From assembly GCA_018664485.1 (NCBI GenBank), contig JABJOE010000002.1, positions 1-64,000 of the forward strand: a stretch of 64,000 nt of DNA. Reading direction: 5' to 3'. Made by a program: the position numbers and the translations under genes. The stretch comes from Candidatus Uhrbacteria bacterium (GTDB lineage: Bacteria > Patescibacteria > ABY1 > SG8-24 > UBA9934). Positions 44,259-53,410 of this stretch are shown here, piece by piece (the first letter of the stretch is position 1; each line of letters opens with the position of its first letter). Below the pieces are notes generated by a model that saw only the letters and a list, made by a program, of their open reading frames with translations, was not told where the DNA came from and did not search any database.

Positions 44259-45485
44259 ATGAAACGACTCAACATACCTCTATCAAGCACAAGCGGGCCT
44301 TCCAGGCGCGTCATCGGGCGCATAGCCATTTTATGCGCTCTACTCTTCGTCTCGTGGCTTTTTGTGCGTGCCTACATGGTATCCGACACCACAACATGGT
44401 TACGGCCCGAATCAACTACACACACACTCCACATTCCAATGCATCCACGCAGCATCGACCAGATTACTGAGAATATTGGAAGCATGTCTTTATTAGGCGG
44501 TGGGGCGTGGAGTTTTGATCAGCTACCCCTATGGTGTGATCGTGCCTGCAGCCTTCATTTAAATAGTGATGGGATAGTCTTCGGCCTCACTATAGATAGG
44601 TCTTTACTCGACAATGAGCGCTCCGAAGTCCTTTCTACTGGCCTTTTTACGTACGAATCTGAAAACAAGACCCTTATTTATAAAGATGAGAATGAAGCGT
44701 TTCTAAATAGTAAGCCAGTCTCATACCCTTCGTTGCTCGCAATTCTGCCATGGAATGACGCTATCCTCACAGAACATTCCGTAAAAACAAGTTCTGGGGT
44801 ACGAATAAACAGCAACGGCATCGTTCTTCACGGCAGGTATGGAATAAGCGAGCCACATCAAGCGATTTTCGCCCAAGACACCTCAACGCTTGCACAACTT
44901 GCTTTCACTGCCAATGGTGAGCCCTATCCATTAGCTTCGATCATTCTTCAGGGAAAGATAGAAAACTTTTTGGAAGAGATCGTTGACGGAACGATATCTG
45001 TAGCACTTGGAGAACAAGACGGTGAGCTAGTCTTCTCTATTCAGTTGCCCGTAGTCATGGACCAACAAGAAGCGGCCGAGCTAAGTCGTGAATTGATAAA
45101 GCCTCTCAGTCTGTCTACTCTAGAGTGGACAATTCCTGACGGGACAAATGTTGAAGAGATCCGATTTGATGACAGCGATGTCACGGTTGAAACTCATTCA
45201 GACGGAAATACTTATTACATGGAGGTATTTCATGAGGGGGGTGTCGTGCTACGAATTACTCAAAGCCAAGAGAATTTAACTATCTCAAATAGAGAAATTT
45301 CGCTAAACCAAAGCAATAATTACGTCTCGTCGTGCGCTCGCAATACTCGCGCAATAGTAAGACCGCGTGAACTACTAGACCTCCTTGCGAGCTCACAGAG
45401 TATTACTGAACAAAGCATGTATCCACTGATCACTTCTTTTACCGAAGTTGCATTCACCGGAAACAAAGCGATTCTTTGCTGGTAA
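44259..45485 (+). CDS. Membrane-anchored extracytoplasmic protein, unknown
   Basis: It has 408 residues from ATG 44259. A basic N-terminus precedes one transmembrane helix (IAILCALLFVSWLFVRAYMV, about 27-46), and the remaining 360 residues would be outside. The domain is mixed alpha/beta with four or more cysteines (LWCDRACSLHL, YVSSCARNTRA, ILCW). No family was recognised. It stands between pnp and the DnaA-box cluster. Confidence 0.6.
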   Translation: MKRLNIPLSSTSGPSRRVIGRIAILCALLFVSWLFVRAYMVSDTTTWLRPESTTHTLHIPMHPRSIDQITENIGSMSLLGGGAWSFDQLPLWCDRACSLHLNSDGIVFGLTIDRSLLDNERSEVLSTGLFTYESENKTLIYKDENEAFLNSKPVSYPSLLAILPWNDAILTEHSVKTSSGVRINSNGIVLHGRYGISEPHQAIFAQDTSTLAQLAFTANGEPYPLASIILQGKIENFLEEIVDGTISVALGEQDGELVFSIQLPVVMDQQEAAELSRELIKPLSLSTLEWTIPDGTNVEEIRFDDSDVTVETHSDGNTYYMEVFHEGGVVLRITQSQENLTISNREISLNQSNNYVSSCARNTRAIVRPRELLDLLASSQSITEQSMYPLITSFTEVAFTGNKAILCW

Positions 45486-45494
45486 TTAACAGTC

Positions 45495-45565
45495 TGTGGA
45501 TAAAGTACCGATTATCCAAAAGTTATCCACAACAGAACACGCTAAACACACAAATTTTATCCACA
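45495..45565. promoter_or_regulatory. DnaA-box cluster
   Basis: Three exact TTATCCACA boxes (45495-45503 minus; 45523-45531 and 45557-45565 plus) and one with a single mismatch (45512-45520) within 71 bp, beginning 10 bp after the preceding stop codon. The boxes at 45512 and 45523 are 11 bp apart, one helical turn. A strong promoter starts 38 bp further on. Confidence 0.75.
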
Positions 45566-45602
45566 AAACGCAAAAAGTCATTAAACACGGGGTTATTCGA
45601 CG

Positions 45603-45631
45603 TTGACAATATGTGTTCAACTGAATACAAT
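45603..45631 (+). promoter_or_regulatory. Strong promoter of the structured RNA
   Basis: TTGACA (45603-45608), 17 bp, TACAAT (45626-45631). No long ORF follows for 440 bp. Confidence 0.85.
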
Positions 45632-45637
45632 AGTTGC

Positions 45638-45998
45638 ATAGTACCTTCTACAACACCCGTTATCTGAACTCCGTTCAGATAGACAAGGGGAAGTTTCCCG
45701 AAGCCCACTTCTTCGGGGGATAGCTCCACCGCTGTGCTGTGCTTGTTCACTTCTTTGGGGGAAGGTGAATATGAACACGGCAACTCTGATGCCCGAACAT
45801 ATCAGAAGAGCCACAGGATGGTAGAGCGGTTAGTCCTATCGACCAGCAACTGGTTGACGCCGACAGGTGTCGAGTCTTGTCCATATATACATATGGCCAG
45901 AACCCGACATCTGCAGCGGTGTCCTAGTCCTGGTACGCGTAGGGGCACGACAGTTCCGGGATATTTATAAGCCCGTTGAGCTACTGTGCCCCTTTTTA
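45638..45998 (+). ncRNA. Unclassified structured RNA, about 360 nt
   Basis: It lies between a near-consensus promoter and a terminator stem (GGGGCAC 45942-45948 with GTGCCCC 45986-45992, inner CGGG/CCCG, then TTTTT). Other stems: TATCTGAAC-TCC-GTTCAGATA (45661-45681, perfect), CCCGAAG-N7-CTTCGGG (45697-45717), and a T-arm-like GACAGG..CTTGTC stem with TGTCGAGT loop (about 45853-45872). An SD-like GGGGGAAGGTG precedes a 17-codon ORF at 45771-45824. I checked for tmRNA, RNase P RNA, SRP RNA and 6S features and found none convincing. Class unknown. Confidence 0.55.
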
Positions 45999-46020
45999 GT
46001 TTGCAGATTTTATGTAAACG

Positions 46021-46050
46021 TTGTATAAAAACGCCACTTTCGTGTACAAT
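46021..46050 (+). promoter_or_regulatory. Candidate promoter of the DksA-like gene
   Basis: TTGTAT (46021-46026), 18 bp, TACAAT (46045-46050) with a TG two bases upstream of the -10 box. Confidence 0.5.
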
Positions 46051-46071
46051 TGATCTATTGTATTTTTGCTT

Positions 46072-46446
46072 ATGAATGATGCTTTTACTAAAGAAATGAA
46101 GGAGCGGCTTGAAGCCGACCAGGCACGCCTACAAAAGGACCTTGGTGGTTTTGCGTCTGTTGATGAACAGTCGAAACAAGCCAACTACACAACCAACTAT
46201 CAAGACTTTGGCGATGGTGAGGATGAAAACGCCAATGAGGTTGCCGCCTACAGCAACAACCTTCCGCTTGAAAATGAGTTGGAGAAGGAGCTTCGAGACA
46301 TTAACAATGCCTTGAAGCGAATTGAGGACAAAACTTACGGAACATGTAAGTACTGTAAGGTTGAGGTTCATGAGAACCGTCTTCGTGCACGCCCAACGGC
46401 TGGCTCATGTGTCGCGTGTAAAAAAACACTCACCCAGGAAGTGTAG
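46072..46446 (+). CDS. DksA/TraR-type zinc-finger protein
   Basis: It has 124 residues from ATG 46072. An N-terminal coiled coil (about 1-80, acidic) is followed by a four-cysteine zinc finger, CKYCKVEV..SCVACKK. Relatives bind the RNA polymerase secondary channel and alter promoter choice; here that is inferred from the fold. It lies 11 bp before lspA, so the two are probably co-transcribed. Confidence 0.85.
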   Translation: MNDAFTKEMKERLEADQARLQKDLGGFASVDEQSKQANYTTNYQDFGDGEDENANEVAAYSNNLPLENELEKELRDINNALKRIEDKTYGTCKYCKVEVHENRLRARPTAGSCVACKKTLTQEV

Positions 46447-46457
46447 CTACAACAAGC

Positions 46458-46901
46458 GTGAAAAATAGAACCGCACAAGCCTTTACCATCTTGGCCGGTC
46501 TCATAGCACTGCTAGATGCGGCGCTAAAGGCCTATGCCATCAAACGACTCCCGTCCACCGGGAGTCGTGATCGTTTTATCGATTTTATACTTCACAAAAA
46601 TCCAGGAATCGCCTTTGATATCCCGGTACCCTTTTGGATCATCGGCCCACTCACCGTTGCTGTCTGCACATGGTTGGTATGGACCGCCTACAAGCACTGG
46701 AATACGCAAAAAGAAGTAAGTACCGCAGCAAACATTGTAATCATTGGAGCTCTTGGCAACTTGATAGACCGATTCGTAAACGGATTTACAACAGACTACA
46801 TAATTATATTTTCAAGAAGCGTTATAAACCTCTCTGACGTACTAATAGTCGCCGGAATAATTGCGCTCCTGTGGTACACTAGAGACAGAAAGACGTCATA
46901 A
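46458..46901 (+). CDS. lspA: Lipoprotein signal peptidase (signal peptidase II)
   Basis: Cleaves lipoprotein signals at the membrane. It has 147 residues from a GTG start and four transmembrane helices. Conserved blocks: LHKNPGIAFDIP, GALGNLIDRFVNGFTTDYI and VINLSDVLIVAG, containing the two catalytic Asp. NLSD replaces the more common N-x-A-D. Its substrates may include the lipoproteins of the 11-12 kb array. Confidence 0.93.
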   Translation: MKNRTAQAFTILAGLIALLDAALKAYAIKRLPSTGSRDRFIDFILHKNPGIAFDIPVPFWIIGPLTVAVCTWLVWTAYKHWNTQKEVSTAANIVIIGALGNLIDRFVNGFTTDYIIIFSRSVINLSDVLIVAGIIALLWYTRDRKTS

Positions 46902-46940
46902 ATAATAAGACTCCCCGCAACGGCAGTACTAACACTGCAA

Positions 46941-48461
46941 ATGCATATGGGAGCTTCTTTTATTTTTTCCGCAGCGCACGAAGGCCTTTTTAGTACCCGC
47001 GTATGCGTCGAAGTCGACATTTCAAACGGATTACCGCGGTTCACAATCGTCGGACTTCCAGACACAGCAATTAGTGAGGCTCGCGAACGCGTTCGTGCAG
47101 CTATGAAGAATAGTGGTTTCACTTTTCCGCGGACCCGCGTCACCGTAAACCTAGCGCCAGCATCAATAAAAAAACAGGGACCAATGTACGACCTGGCAAT
47201 TGCGCTATCCATCTTGCGAGCAAACGGCCAACTTACAAACACAGACCCCCTAGATAATGTTTTTGTCATAGGAGAACTAGCTCTTAACGGAGCCCTTCGC
47301 CCAGTACGCGGCGCGCTGCTCGCCGCAACGCTTGCAAAAGAACTTGGGATTACAGGAATCATCTTGCCAGCTGAAAATGCCGATGAGGCTGCCCAGGTAG
47401 GGGGCTTAAAAGTCCATCCAGCAACATCGCTTCATGAGCTTGTTTTTAATATAAACCAAGACACACTACCAACACACAAAAAATCACCTCGCAACAAAAT
47501 ACCGACAACGTACGATCGTGATTTTCATGAAGTCCGTGGACAAGAACAGGCCAAGCGAGCTTTAACGATAGCGGCAGCCGGGGGTCACAATATATTTATG
47601 AGTGGGCCGCCAGGGTCTGGAAAAACAATGCTCGCTCGTGCACTGCCATCAATCCTTCCGCCAATGAGCGCGCAGGAATCATTGGAAGTAACTAAAATAC
47701 ATTCAATCGCTGGCACACTTAAAGCGCGAGAGGGGCTTGTTAGCGCAAGACCGTTCCGTAGCCCACACCACACAAGCTCTTACGTCGCAATTATCGGCGG
47801 AGGGATTTATCCAAGGCCCGGTGAAATCACACTCGCACATCACGGCGTGCTATTCCTAGATGAGTTCTCCGAGTTCGGTCGCAAGGCAATCGAAAACCTC
47901 AGACAACCCCTTGAGGATGGCGAAGTTAACATATCAAGAGCTTCTGGATCTGCAACCTATCCGACGCAATTCATGCTAGTCGCCGCGTCTAACCCTTGCC
48001 CTTGTGGATTTGCAAACGACCCAACTCACACATGCGAGTGTCGACCAGCACAACTTCAACGTTATAAAGAACGGTGCTCGGGGCCCATTATGGATCGGTT
48101 TGATCTATTCATCGAAGTCCCTCGAGTGAAGACGAACGACCTCGCACAAACACCCACAGGAACGTCTTCGGTGGAAATGCGTGAACAGGTTTGTGCAGCT
48201 CGATTACTACAACTTGAGCGAAATAAATGCAAAGGCGTGCTCTACAATCAACAGCTTCGAACAAAGCACCTACGCGACATATGTAAACTCGACAAAGAGG
48301 GTGCTGAGTTTTTAAAAAAAGCGACAGACGCATTGCATCTGTCGGCCCGGGCCTTCACTCGAGTATTGAAAGTGTCTCGTACAATTGCGGATCTAGCAGA
48401 CGAAAAAAATATCAACGTTGCGCACTTGAGCGAGGCAATCCAATACCGCGCAAGCCTCTGA
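46941..48461 (+). CDS. comM: YifB/ComM family magnesium-chelatase-like AAA ATPase
   Basis: It has 506 residues. An N-terminal ChlI-type domain (SGFTFPRTRVTVNLAPASIKK) is followed by an AAA+ core with Walker A GPPGSGKTMLAR and Walker B GVLFLDEFSEF, a zinc-like cysteine group in NPCPCGF..CEC, and a C-terminal helical domain. ComM promotes branch migration in natural transformation in other bacteria. A second Met two codons in is also a possible start. The stop is 4 bp from the convergent M23 peptidase gene. Confidence 0.94.
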   Translation: MHMGASFIFSAAHEGLFSTRVCVEVDISNGLPRFTIVGLPDTAISEARERVRAAMKNSGFTFPRTRVTVNLAPASIKKQGPMYDLAIALSILRANGQLTNTDPLDNVFVIGELALNGALRPVRGALLAATLAKELGITGIILPAENADEAAQVGGLKVHPATSLHELVFNINQDTLPTHKKSPRNKIPTTYDRDFHEVRGQEQAKRALTIAAAGGHNIFMSGPPGSGKTMLARALPSILPPMSAQESLEVTKIHSIAGTLKAREGLVSARPFRSPHHTSSYVAIIGGGIYPRPGEITLAHHGVLFLDEFSEFGRKAIENLRQPLEDGEVNISRASGSATYPTQFMLVAASNPCPCGFANDPTHTCECRPAQLQRYKERCSGPIMDRFDLFIEVPRVKTNDLAQTPTGTSSVEMREQVCAARLLQLERNKCKGVLYNQQLRTKHLRDICKLDKEGAEFLKKATDALHLSARAFTRVLKVSRTIADLADEKNINVAHLSEAIQYRASL

Positions 48462-48465
48462 GCTA

Positions 48466-49851
48466 CTAACGAATGTACTCCAAAGGATTCCTGAAACTTC
48501 CGTTTGAGATCACCTCATAGTGAAGGTGGGTTCCGGTTGATCGCCCTGTCGTTCCACATCGCCCAATAGCCTGGCCCTGCGCCACATACTCTCCGGCCGA
48601 CACATAAAGCGAGCTATGGTGACCGTAACGAGTTACGATTCCGTTTCCATGGTTAATCTCAATTGTGTAACCATAACCACCCTTCCAACCAGAATATTGA
48701 ACATACCCCGCGTCAGACGCGTAGTTATCGTTCGTGTAGTGACAGTCAATATCAAGCCCAGTGTGCGACCAACCATAATACTGTGTGATAACGCGAAGGT
48801 CAGTAGGCCAGACCATTGAACCTGAACCTGTAACAGTAGGTGAGCTGATTGTTGCGCTAGACCCTGTGCTCACAGTTGGTGTAATAATGTTTGAGATCGC
48901 ACTACTCGTTGACCTTGAAACAGCACGAACCTCACCGCCCGGAATAAGCAGCTCGTCTCCGATTGAAAGCGCGTTTGCGTTTGCAAGACCGTTGTAACTT
49001 GTAATCGTTTCCTGATCTACGTCATACGACTGCGAGATACTTGCAATCGTGTCTCCGGATTCCACCTCGTGATACACACCGTCAACTGGTAGAATCGTAA
49101 GACTGTCGCCGGGTTGCAGCACAGTACTCACGCTTAGGCTGTTAGCCCACAAAATTGTATTTAGAGATAAGTCGAATTTACTTGCGATCGTCGAGAGGGT
49201 GTCGCCGCCCGCAACAGCATAGGTTTCAATCCCGGTTCGATCAGCAGATGGTGCCGCCTCTGCGACCGCGGTTGCGGCATCTGACTCTTGTACACCAACC
49301 AAAGACGTTTCAGACAAAGCCGTGCTCGAGGAATCATCAAGTGAACCAATAAAATCTACTCCTCGGGTGAAAGACGAAAGAGAACCTTGCTCGCGATAGC
49401 TAGCATGACCAATTTGTACCGCAACTAACTGATCGGATGCGTACTCTTCAATCAACTCATCTTGCACTGCAACGAGTGAGAACAATAAGCTCTTCTGTCC
49501 AAAGGTTTCCGCTCGAACATCATCTGTCTGTATGTTTGAAAACACAGTTACCAAAACCAAAGCGGCCACAACAATATGAATAACGTAACGGTTTGCAACG
49601 AGTACCATCACCTTGTTCTTGGCAGGCCGATACATCCGAGACAGCTGTTTACGAACGATGTAAAGGAGGTGATAAACGGGTACGAGTAGCATCAAAAAAA
49701 CACGTCCCAAGGCTCGCAGCGGTTTAGCGGCGAGATTAAGAACGCGCAAAGCGTGAGGTTTTAGCCAAACAAGGAGGCGAACCGCTCGCAGTGATACGTG
49801 TACGAAAAATTGTTTAAGTTTCTCTTGTATACGATTTGGATTATATCCCAA
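48466..49851 (-). CDS. LysM-M23 peptidoglycan endopeptidase
   Basis: Secreted cell-wall hydrolase of 461 residues. A long basic N-terminal region (1-90) precedes a membrane helix (VIHIVVAALVLVTVFSNI, about 89-106). Two LysM domains follow (YAVAGGDTLSTIASKFDLSL; YHEVESGDTIASISQSYDVD). The M23 domain has the zinc ligands H and D in SHTGLDIDC and H-x-H in GTHLHYEV. The intact active site suggests a working enzyme for wall remodelling. It is divergent from hppA. Confidence 0.93.
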   Translation of the reverse strand: MGYNPNRIQEKLKQFFVHVSLRAVRLLVWLKPHALRVLNLAAKPLRALGRVFLMLLVPVYHLLYIVRKQLSRMYRPAKNKVMVLVANRYVIHIVVAALVLVTVFSNIQTDDVRAETFGQKSLLFSLVAVQDELIEEYASDQLVAVQIGHASYREQGSLSSFTRGVDFIGSLDDSSSTALSETSLVGVQESDAATAVAEAAPSADRTGIETYAVAGGDTLSTIASKFDLSLNTILWANSLSVSTVLQPGDSLTILPVDGVYHEVESGDTIASISQSYDVDQETITSYNGLANANALSIGDELLIPGGEVRAVSRSTSSAISNIITPTVSTGSSATISSPTVTGSGSMVWPTDLRVITQYYGWSHTGLDIDCHYTNDNYASDAGYVQYSGWKGGYGYTIEINHGNGIVTRYGHHSSLYVSAGEYVAQGQAIGRCGTTGRSTGTHLHYEVISNGSFRNPLEYIR

Positions 49852-50001
49852 TTGCAGCTAAGAGAGTAGCGTTTTTTTGGCATTTTGTCAATCGTGAGCT
49901 AAGGGCGATTATATTGACAAAAAGGCCCTTGATCCGTATCATAACCGCGTCTTTAATAGAAATGCCAGCAAATAGCCGGCATCTCAAAAAATAATGTGTC
50001 T

Positions 50002-51993
50002 ATGGACGTTTTAACACTCTCACTTGTTGCCTCAGGAGCAGCTATCATCTATACACTCTTCCTGATTTCATCCATTCTCAAGATGCCAGCTGGCGAAGGG
50101 AAGATGAAAGGAATCGCGCTTGCGATTCAAGAGGGGGCAAATGCCTACCTCGCACGACAGTACCGCGTGATCGCCATTATTGGTGCCGTGGTTTTTGTAC
50201 TTCTAGGCCTATTTCTAACTTGGACAACCGCCGCAGGATTCCTCGTTGGTGCCGTTTTATCTGGTTTGACTGGATACATCGGAATGATGGTGTCCGTACG
50301 TGCAAACGTACGTACTGCCGAAGCCGCTAAAGGTGGAATGGCAAAAGCGCTTAACGTTGCTGTTAAGGGTGGTGCTGTAACTGGAATGTTCGTTGTAGCC
50401 CTTGGGCTCCTCGGAGTTGCAGGCTTCTACCTAGTGACAAAGGACATCAATGCTCTTATCGGACTTGGGTTCGGTGGATCGCTTATTTCTGTGTTCGCTC
50501 GACTTGGTGGTGGAATTTTTACAAAGGCTGCTGACGTTGGTGCAGACCTTGTTGGAAAGGTTGAAGCTGGAATTCCAGAAGATGACCCACGCAACCCAGC
50601 TGTAATCGCAGACAACGTTGGAGATAACGTTGGAGACTGTGCAGGAATGGCTGCCGACCTTTACGAGACATATGCTGTATCAATCGTTGCAGCGATGCTT
50701 CTAGGACTCCTCACATTTGGAACAATCGAAGAAATTATTACATTCCCTCTGGCTGTCGGAGCTGTCGGAATCATTGCAAGTATTATCGGACTTTTCTTCA
50801 TCAAGCTTGGACCAAGCAAGAAGATCATGCCCGCTCTATATAAAGGGCTGATCGTTGCCGGTGGACTCTCCGCTATCGCTTTTTACCCTTTGACCAACTG
50901 GATCTTGGGTGACATTCAAGGAATCGACTCAATGGCTATCTACTACTCATTGCTCGTCGGGCTCGCTGTCACAGCACTTATGGTTGTGATCACTGAGTAC
51001 TACACTTCAACTGATTACAAGCCGGTTCAAAATCTTGCAGCAGCATCACAGACAGGACATGGAACAAACGTTATTGCAGGACTCGCACTTTCAATGCGAT
51101 CAACCGCTCTTCCGGTGATCGTGATCGTTGCAGGACTCCTCGTATCTTACGGTCTAGCTGACATCTACGGTGCGGCAATGGCGGTTACATCAATGCTTTC
51201 ACTTGCTGGAATCATTGTGACTCTCGACGCATACGGACCAATTACCGACAACGCTGGAGGAATTGCAGAGATGTCTGAGCTCGATAGCGAGGTGCGCGAA
51301 GTAACTGATGCACTAGACGCAGTTGGAAACACAACAAAGGCTGTTACAAAGGGATACGCAATCGCATCTGCCGGACTCGCAGCTACTGTGCTCTTCGCTG
51401 GATACACAGAAGAGCTATCACGACTCGGACTTGAATACGCTTTCTCTCTTTCAAACCCATACGTTGTAGCAGGGCTTTTGATCGGTGGACTTCTACCTTT
51501 CATCTTTGGAGCTATGGCAATGGAAGCGGTTGGAAAAGCTGCTGGTAAAGTCGTTGAGGAGGTACGACGTCAGTTCCGAGAGATCAAAGGAATTATGGAC
51601 GGATCTGGTAAGCCTGAATACGGAAAGTGTGTAGACATCGTTACACAGTCAGCACTAAACCAGATGATCGTTCCGGCTCTTATTCCAGTAGTTGTACCGA
51701 TTCTTGTCGGACTATTGCTTGGACCTGAGGCGCTTGGAGGACTTCTAATGGGAACTATTGTGACTGGACTCTTCCTTGCAATCTCAATGACCACAGGTGG
51801 TGGAGCTTGGGACAATGCAAAGAAGTACATTGAAATGGGGAACTACGGTGGAAAGAAATCGCTAGCGCACGAAGCTGCGATTACTGGAGACACCGTTGGT
51901 GATCCGTACAAAGACACAGCAGGACCCGCAATCAACCCAATGATCAAGATCATCAACATTGTTGCACTCCTAATCATTGCTCTAATCGTCTAG
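50002..51993 (+). CDS. hppA: Membrane-bound pyrophosphatase, K+-independent type
   Basis: Ion pump (H+ or Na+) driven by pyrophosphate. It has 663 residues from ATG 50002; an in-frame GTG two codons earlier is possible. It has about 16 transmembrane helices. Substrate-site blocks: GGGIFTKAADVGADLVGKVE, DDPRNPAVIADNVGDNVGDCAGM and DTVGDPYKDTAGPAINP. The Lys in DAVGNTTKAVTKG is the residue that marks K+-independent, usually proton-pumping, enzymes. A bidirectional terminator follows. Confidence 0.96.
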   Translation: MDVLTLSLVASGAAIIYTLFLISSILKMPAGEGKMKGIALAIQEGANAYLARQYRVIAIIGAVVFVLLGLFLTWTTAAGFLVGAVLSGLTGYIGMMVSVRANVRTAEAAKGGMAKALNVAVKGGAVTGMFVVALGLLGVAGFYLVTKDINALIGLGFGGSLISVFARLGGGIFTKAADVGADLVGKVEAGIPEDDPRNPAVIADNVGDNVGDCAGMAADLYETYAVSIVAAMLLGLLTFGTIEEIITFPLAVGAVGIIASIIGLFFIKLGPSKKIMPALYKGLIVAGGLSAIAFYPLTNWILGDIQGIDSMAIYYSLLVGLAVTALMVVITEYYTSTDYKPVQNLAAASQTGHGTNVIAGLALSMRSTALPVIVIVAGLLVSYGLADIYGAAMAVTSMLSLAGIIVTLDAYGPITDNAGGIAEMSELDSEVREVTDALDAVGNTTKAVTKGYAIASAGLAATVLFAGYTEELSRLGLEYAFSLSNPYVVAGLLIGGLLPFIFGAMAMEAVGKAAGKVVEEVRRQFREIKGIMDGSGKPEYGKCVDIVTQSALNQMIVPALIPVVVPILVGLLLGPEALGGLLMGTIVTGLFLAISMTTGGGAWDNAKKYIEMGNYGGKKSLAHEAAITGDTVGDPYKDTAGPAINPMIKIINIVALLIIALIV

Positions 51994-52011
51994 AGCTACT
52001 TGGAAGTTTTT

Positions 52012-52050
52012 AAAACAAAACGCCCGGTTCATCCGGGTGTTTTTGTTTTG
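52012..52050. terminator. Bidirectional terminator hppA / coiled-coil gene
   Basis: GCCCGG-TTCAT-CCGGGT stem between AAAACAAAAC and GTTTTTGTTTT. Confidence 0.85.
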
Positions 52051-52052
52051 AT

Positions 52053-52421
52053 CTAGGCTAAGGAATCGAGCAACAACAGTCTATCAGCCTCCTGTGTTGT
52101 AATGACTTTCGTTCTCTGCAATGTCTTAATGAGCTCAATGGCTTTCGTGTCACCTTTTCGAAGAAGAGAAATCAAATCACCCTTTAACTCTGTTAGTTTT
52201 CGATCGATATAGTCACGCAGATCGTGATTAAGCTTGCCGAAACGACCATTAACGGATTCATCGAGCGCGCTCAACTTTAAGTCCAGCTCATCTTTCGTAA
52301 CCATGTTCTCTTGAAGAAATTCAATAAGCTCGCCCAGCGTCTCATCTGTCTTTCGCTGCGAATTAGCGACCTTTTCAATCGCTGTAAGTAACTGTGCGTT
52401 TGTAATTTTTTTCTGTGTCAT
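52053..52421 (-). CDS. Coiled-coil protein, unknown
   Basis: It has 122 residues, nearly all helical with heptad patterns (LLTAIEKVANSQRKTDETLG; LDESVNGRFGKLNHDLRDYI). No membrane segment. Codon use is like the housekeeping genes, unlike the accessory units next to it. No family was recognised. Confidence 0.6.
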   Translation of the reverse strand: MTQKKITNAQLLTAIEKVANSQRKTDETLGELIEFLQENMVTKDELDLKLSALDESVNGRFGKLNHDLRDYIDRKLTELKGDLISLLRKGDTKAIELIKTLQRTKVITTQEADRLLLLDSLA

Positions 52422-52483
52422 ATAAATACGGTCATAAAAATAAACCGTCCTTCTCTTTCTATCTTACCACGCTACAAAAGCAG

Positions 52484-52519
52484 AGCGCCCGCCGCGACAC
52501 GATGGTCGGGCGGGCAGAC
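52484..52519 (-). terminator. Cassette hairpin after paralogue A (direct repeat copy 1)
   Basis: GCCCGCC..GGGCGGGC stem (52487-52515), on the minus strand followed by CTCTGCTTTTG. The 36 bp are identical to 52955-52990. Confidence 0.7.
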
Positions 52520-52545
52520 GGTGGCCTGAATCTTCGCGGCGGTGA

Positions 52546-52860
52546 TCAGCCTCGTGCCGGGGCAGGTGTCTTCTCCAAGAAGGTGGCGACACCGGGCCTC
52601 GTCTTGGCAGCTTCGGTAAGGACGTAAACGAGTCGCTTCAAGTGCGTCTCACGCCCCTGAATCTCTCCAAGGTTCGCACTCACCCGTGCGACAACCAGGC
52701 TGTCCGAGCACCCGGGGTCCTTGAGCATCAGCTCGATGCGAGCAACTTCAACGGCGACTGGATCACGCCCCTTGGTCACACGCATGTAGGTGTCTTGGAG
52801 TTCGCCGATCACATAGTGTTGCAATATGGCGCCAATGTTGCGGAAAAAATCAAACCTCAT
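52546..52860 (-). CDS. Accessory paralogue A, 104 aa
   Basis: It starts at ATG 52860; a GTG codon directly precedes it in frame, and AAAGG lies upstream. The product is about 104 residues, helical, without signal or membrane segment. It aligns over its whole length with paralogue B (53008-53325): shared features include A-(I/V)-x-Q-H-x-V/I-G, V/L..R-I-x-x-M-L/V-x-D-P-x-C, N-x-x-L-G-(E/D) and R-P-G-(V/L)-A-x-F. GC-rich codons. Own promoter, operator-like palindrome and terminator. Function unknown. Confidence 0.65.
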   Translation of the reverse strand: MRFDFFRNIGAILQHYVIGELQDTYMRVTKGRDPVAVEVARIELMLKDPGCSDSLVVARVSANLGEIQGRETHLKRLVYVLTEAAKTRPGVATFLEKTPAPARG

Positions 52861-52901
52861 CACGAAAGCCTTTGTGGTAGGGCAGGACGTCGTTCATCCC
52901 G

Positions 52902-52947
52902 GTCTATGTAGACACCTCAACATACTCCAAAAGTACGTTTACGTCAA
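52902..52947 (-). promoter_or_regulatory. Promoter and palindrome of paralogue A
   Basis: TTGACG (52942-52947), 17 bp, TATGTT (52919-52924); then GTCTA-CA-TAGAC (52902-52913) at the expected transcription start. The same layout is found at 53365-53410. Confidence 0.7.
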
Positions 52948-52954
52948 GATGCAA

Positions 52955-52990
52955 AGCGCCCGCCGCGACACGATGGTCGGGCGGGCAGAC
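52955..52990 (-). terminator. Cassette hairpin after paralogue B (direct repeat copy 2)
   Basis: Exact 36-bp copy of 52484-52519, between paralogue B and the promoter of paralogue A. A truncated third copy (GCGCCCGC) appears at about 53418-53426, just before the tig promoter. Confidence 0.7.
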
Positions 52991-53007
52991 TGTAGGTCGA
53001 GCTTCGT

Positions 53008-53325
53008 TTAGTCTCGAGCGAGAGCCGGTTCTTCGGCCACGAATACTGCGAGGCCAGGTCGATCTTGGGCAGCGCTATGAAGCACGGCAACGAGCTGAAG
53101 AATATCCGGTTCAGAACGCAGAAAGTCTCCAAGGATGTTGTTGACCTTCATAATAATCAGCCAGTCCGGACACTCCGGGTCGCCGACCATCGCCCTGATG
53201 CGGTTCAGCGAAGCCGCCAACGGATGAACACCGTATATAAGCCGGTCCCACGTATCACTGACGGCACCTAGGACAGAGTGTTGAAACACAGCGCTCACAC
53301 TTGTACGAATCAAAGCAGAGTTCAT
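53008..53325 (-). CDS. Accessory paralogue B, 105 aa
   Basis: ATG 53325 with AAGGA upstream. It has 105 residues, helical, and is homologous to paralogue A by eye (roughly one third identity), so a tandem duplication that has since diverged. The regulatory sequences and terminators have changed far less than the proteins. No known domain; no cysteine cluster or membrane helix. Function unknown. Confidence 0.65.
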   Translation of the reverse strand: MNSALIRTSVSAVFQHSVLGAVSDTWDRLIYGVHPLAASLNRIRAMVGDPECPDWLIIMKVNNILGDFLRSEPDILQLVAVLHSAAQDRPGLAVFVAEEPALARD

Positions 53326-53364
53326 TTCAGGTCCTTGTTGGGGTGCAGAGCTACTATAGCTCCC

Positions 53365-53410
53365 GTCTATGTAGACACCTCAACCTACTCCAAAAAGACG
53401 CCCTCGTCAA
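53365..53410 (-). promoter_or_regulatory. Promoter and palindrome of paralogue B
   Basis: TTGACG (53405-53410), 17 bp, TAGGTT (53382-53387); GTCTA-CA-TAGAC at 53365-53376. Confidence 0.7.

Noticed and set aside
45638..45998. tmRNA, RNase P RNA or SRP RNA
   Set aside because: No tRNA-like ends with CCA, no tag ending in ALAA, no ACAGAAA-type or AGGAAAGTCC-type conserved blocks, and no SRP GGAAGCAGCC-type loop could be found; the resemblance of AGAACCCG to the RNase P 3' block is too short.
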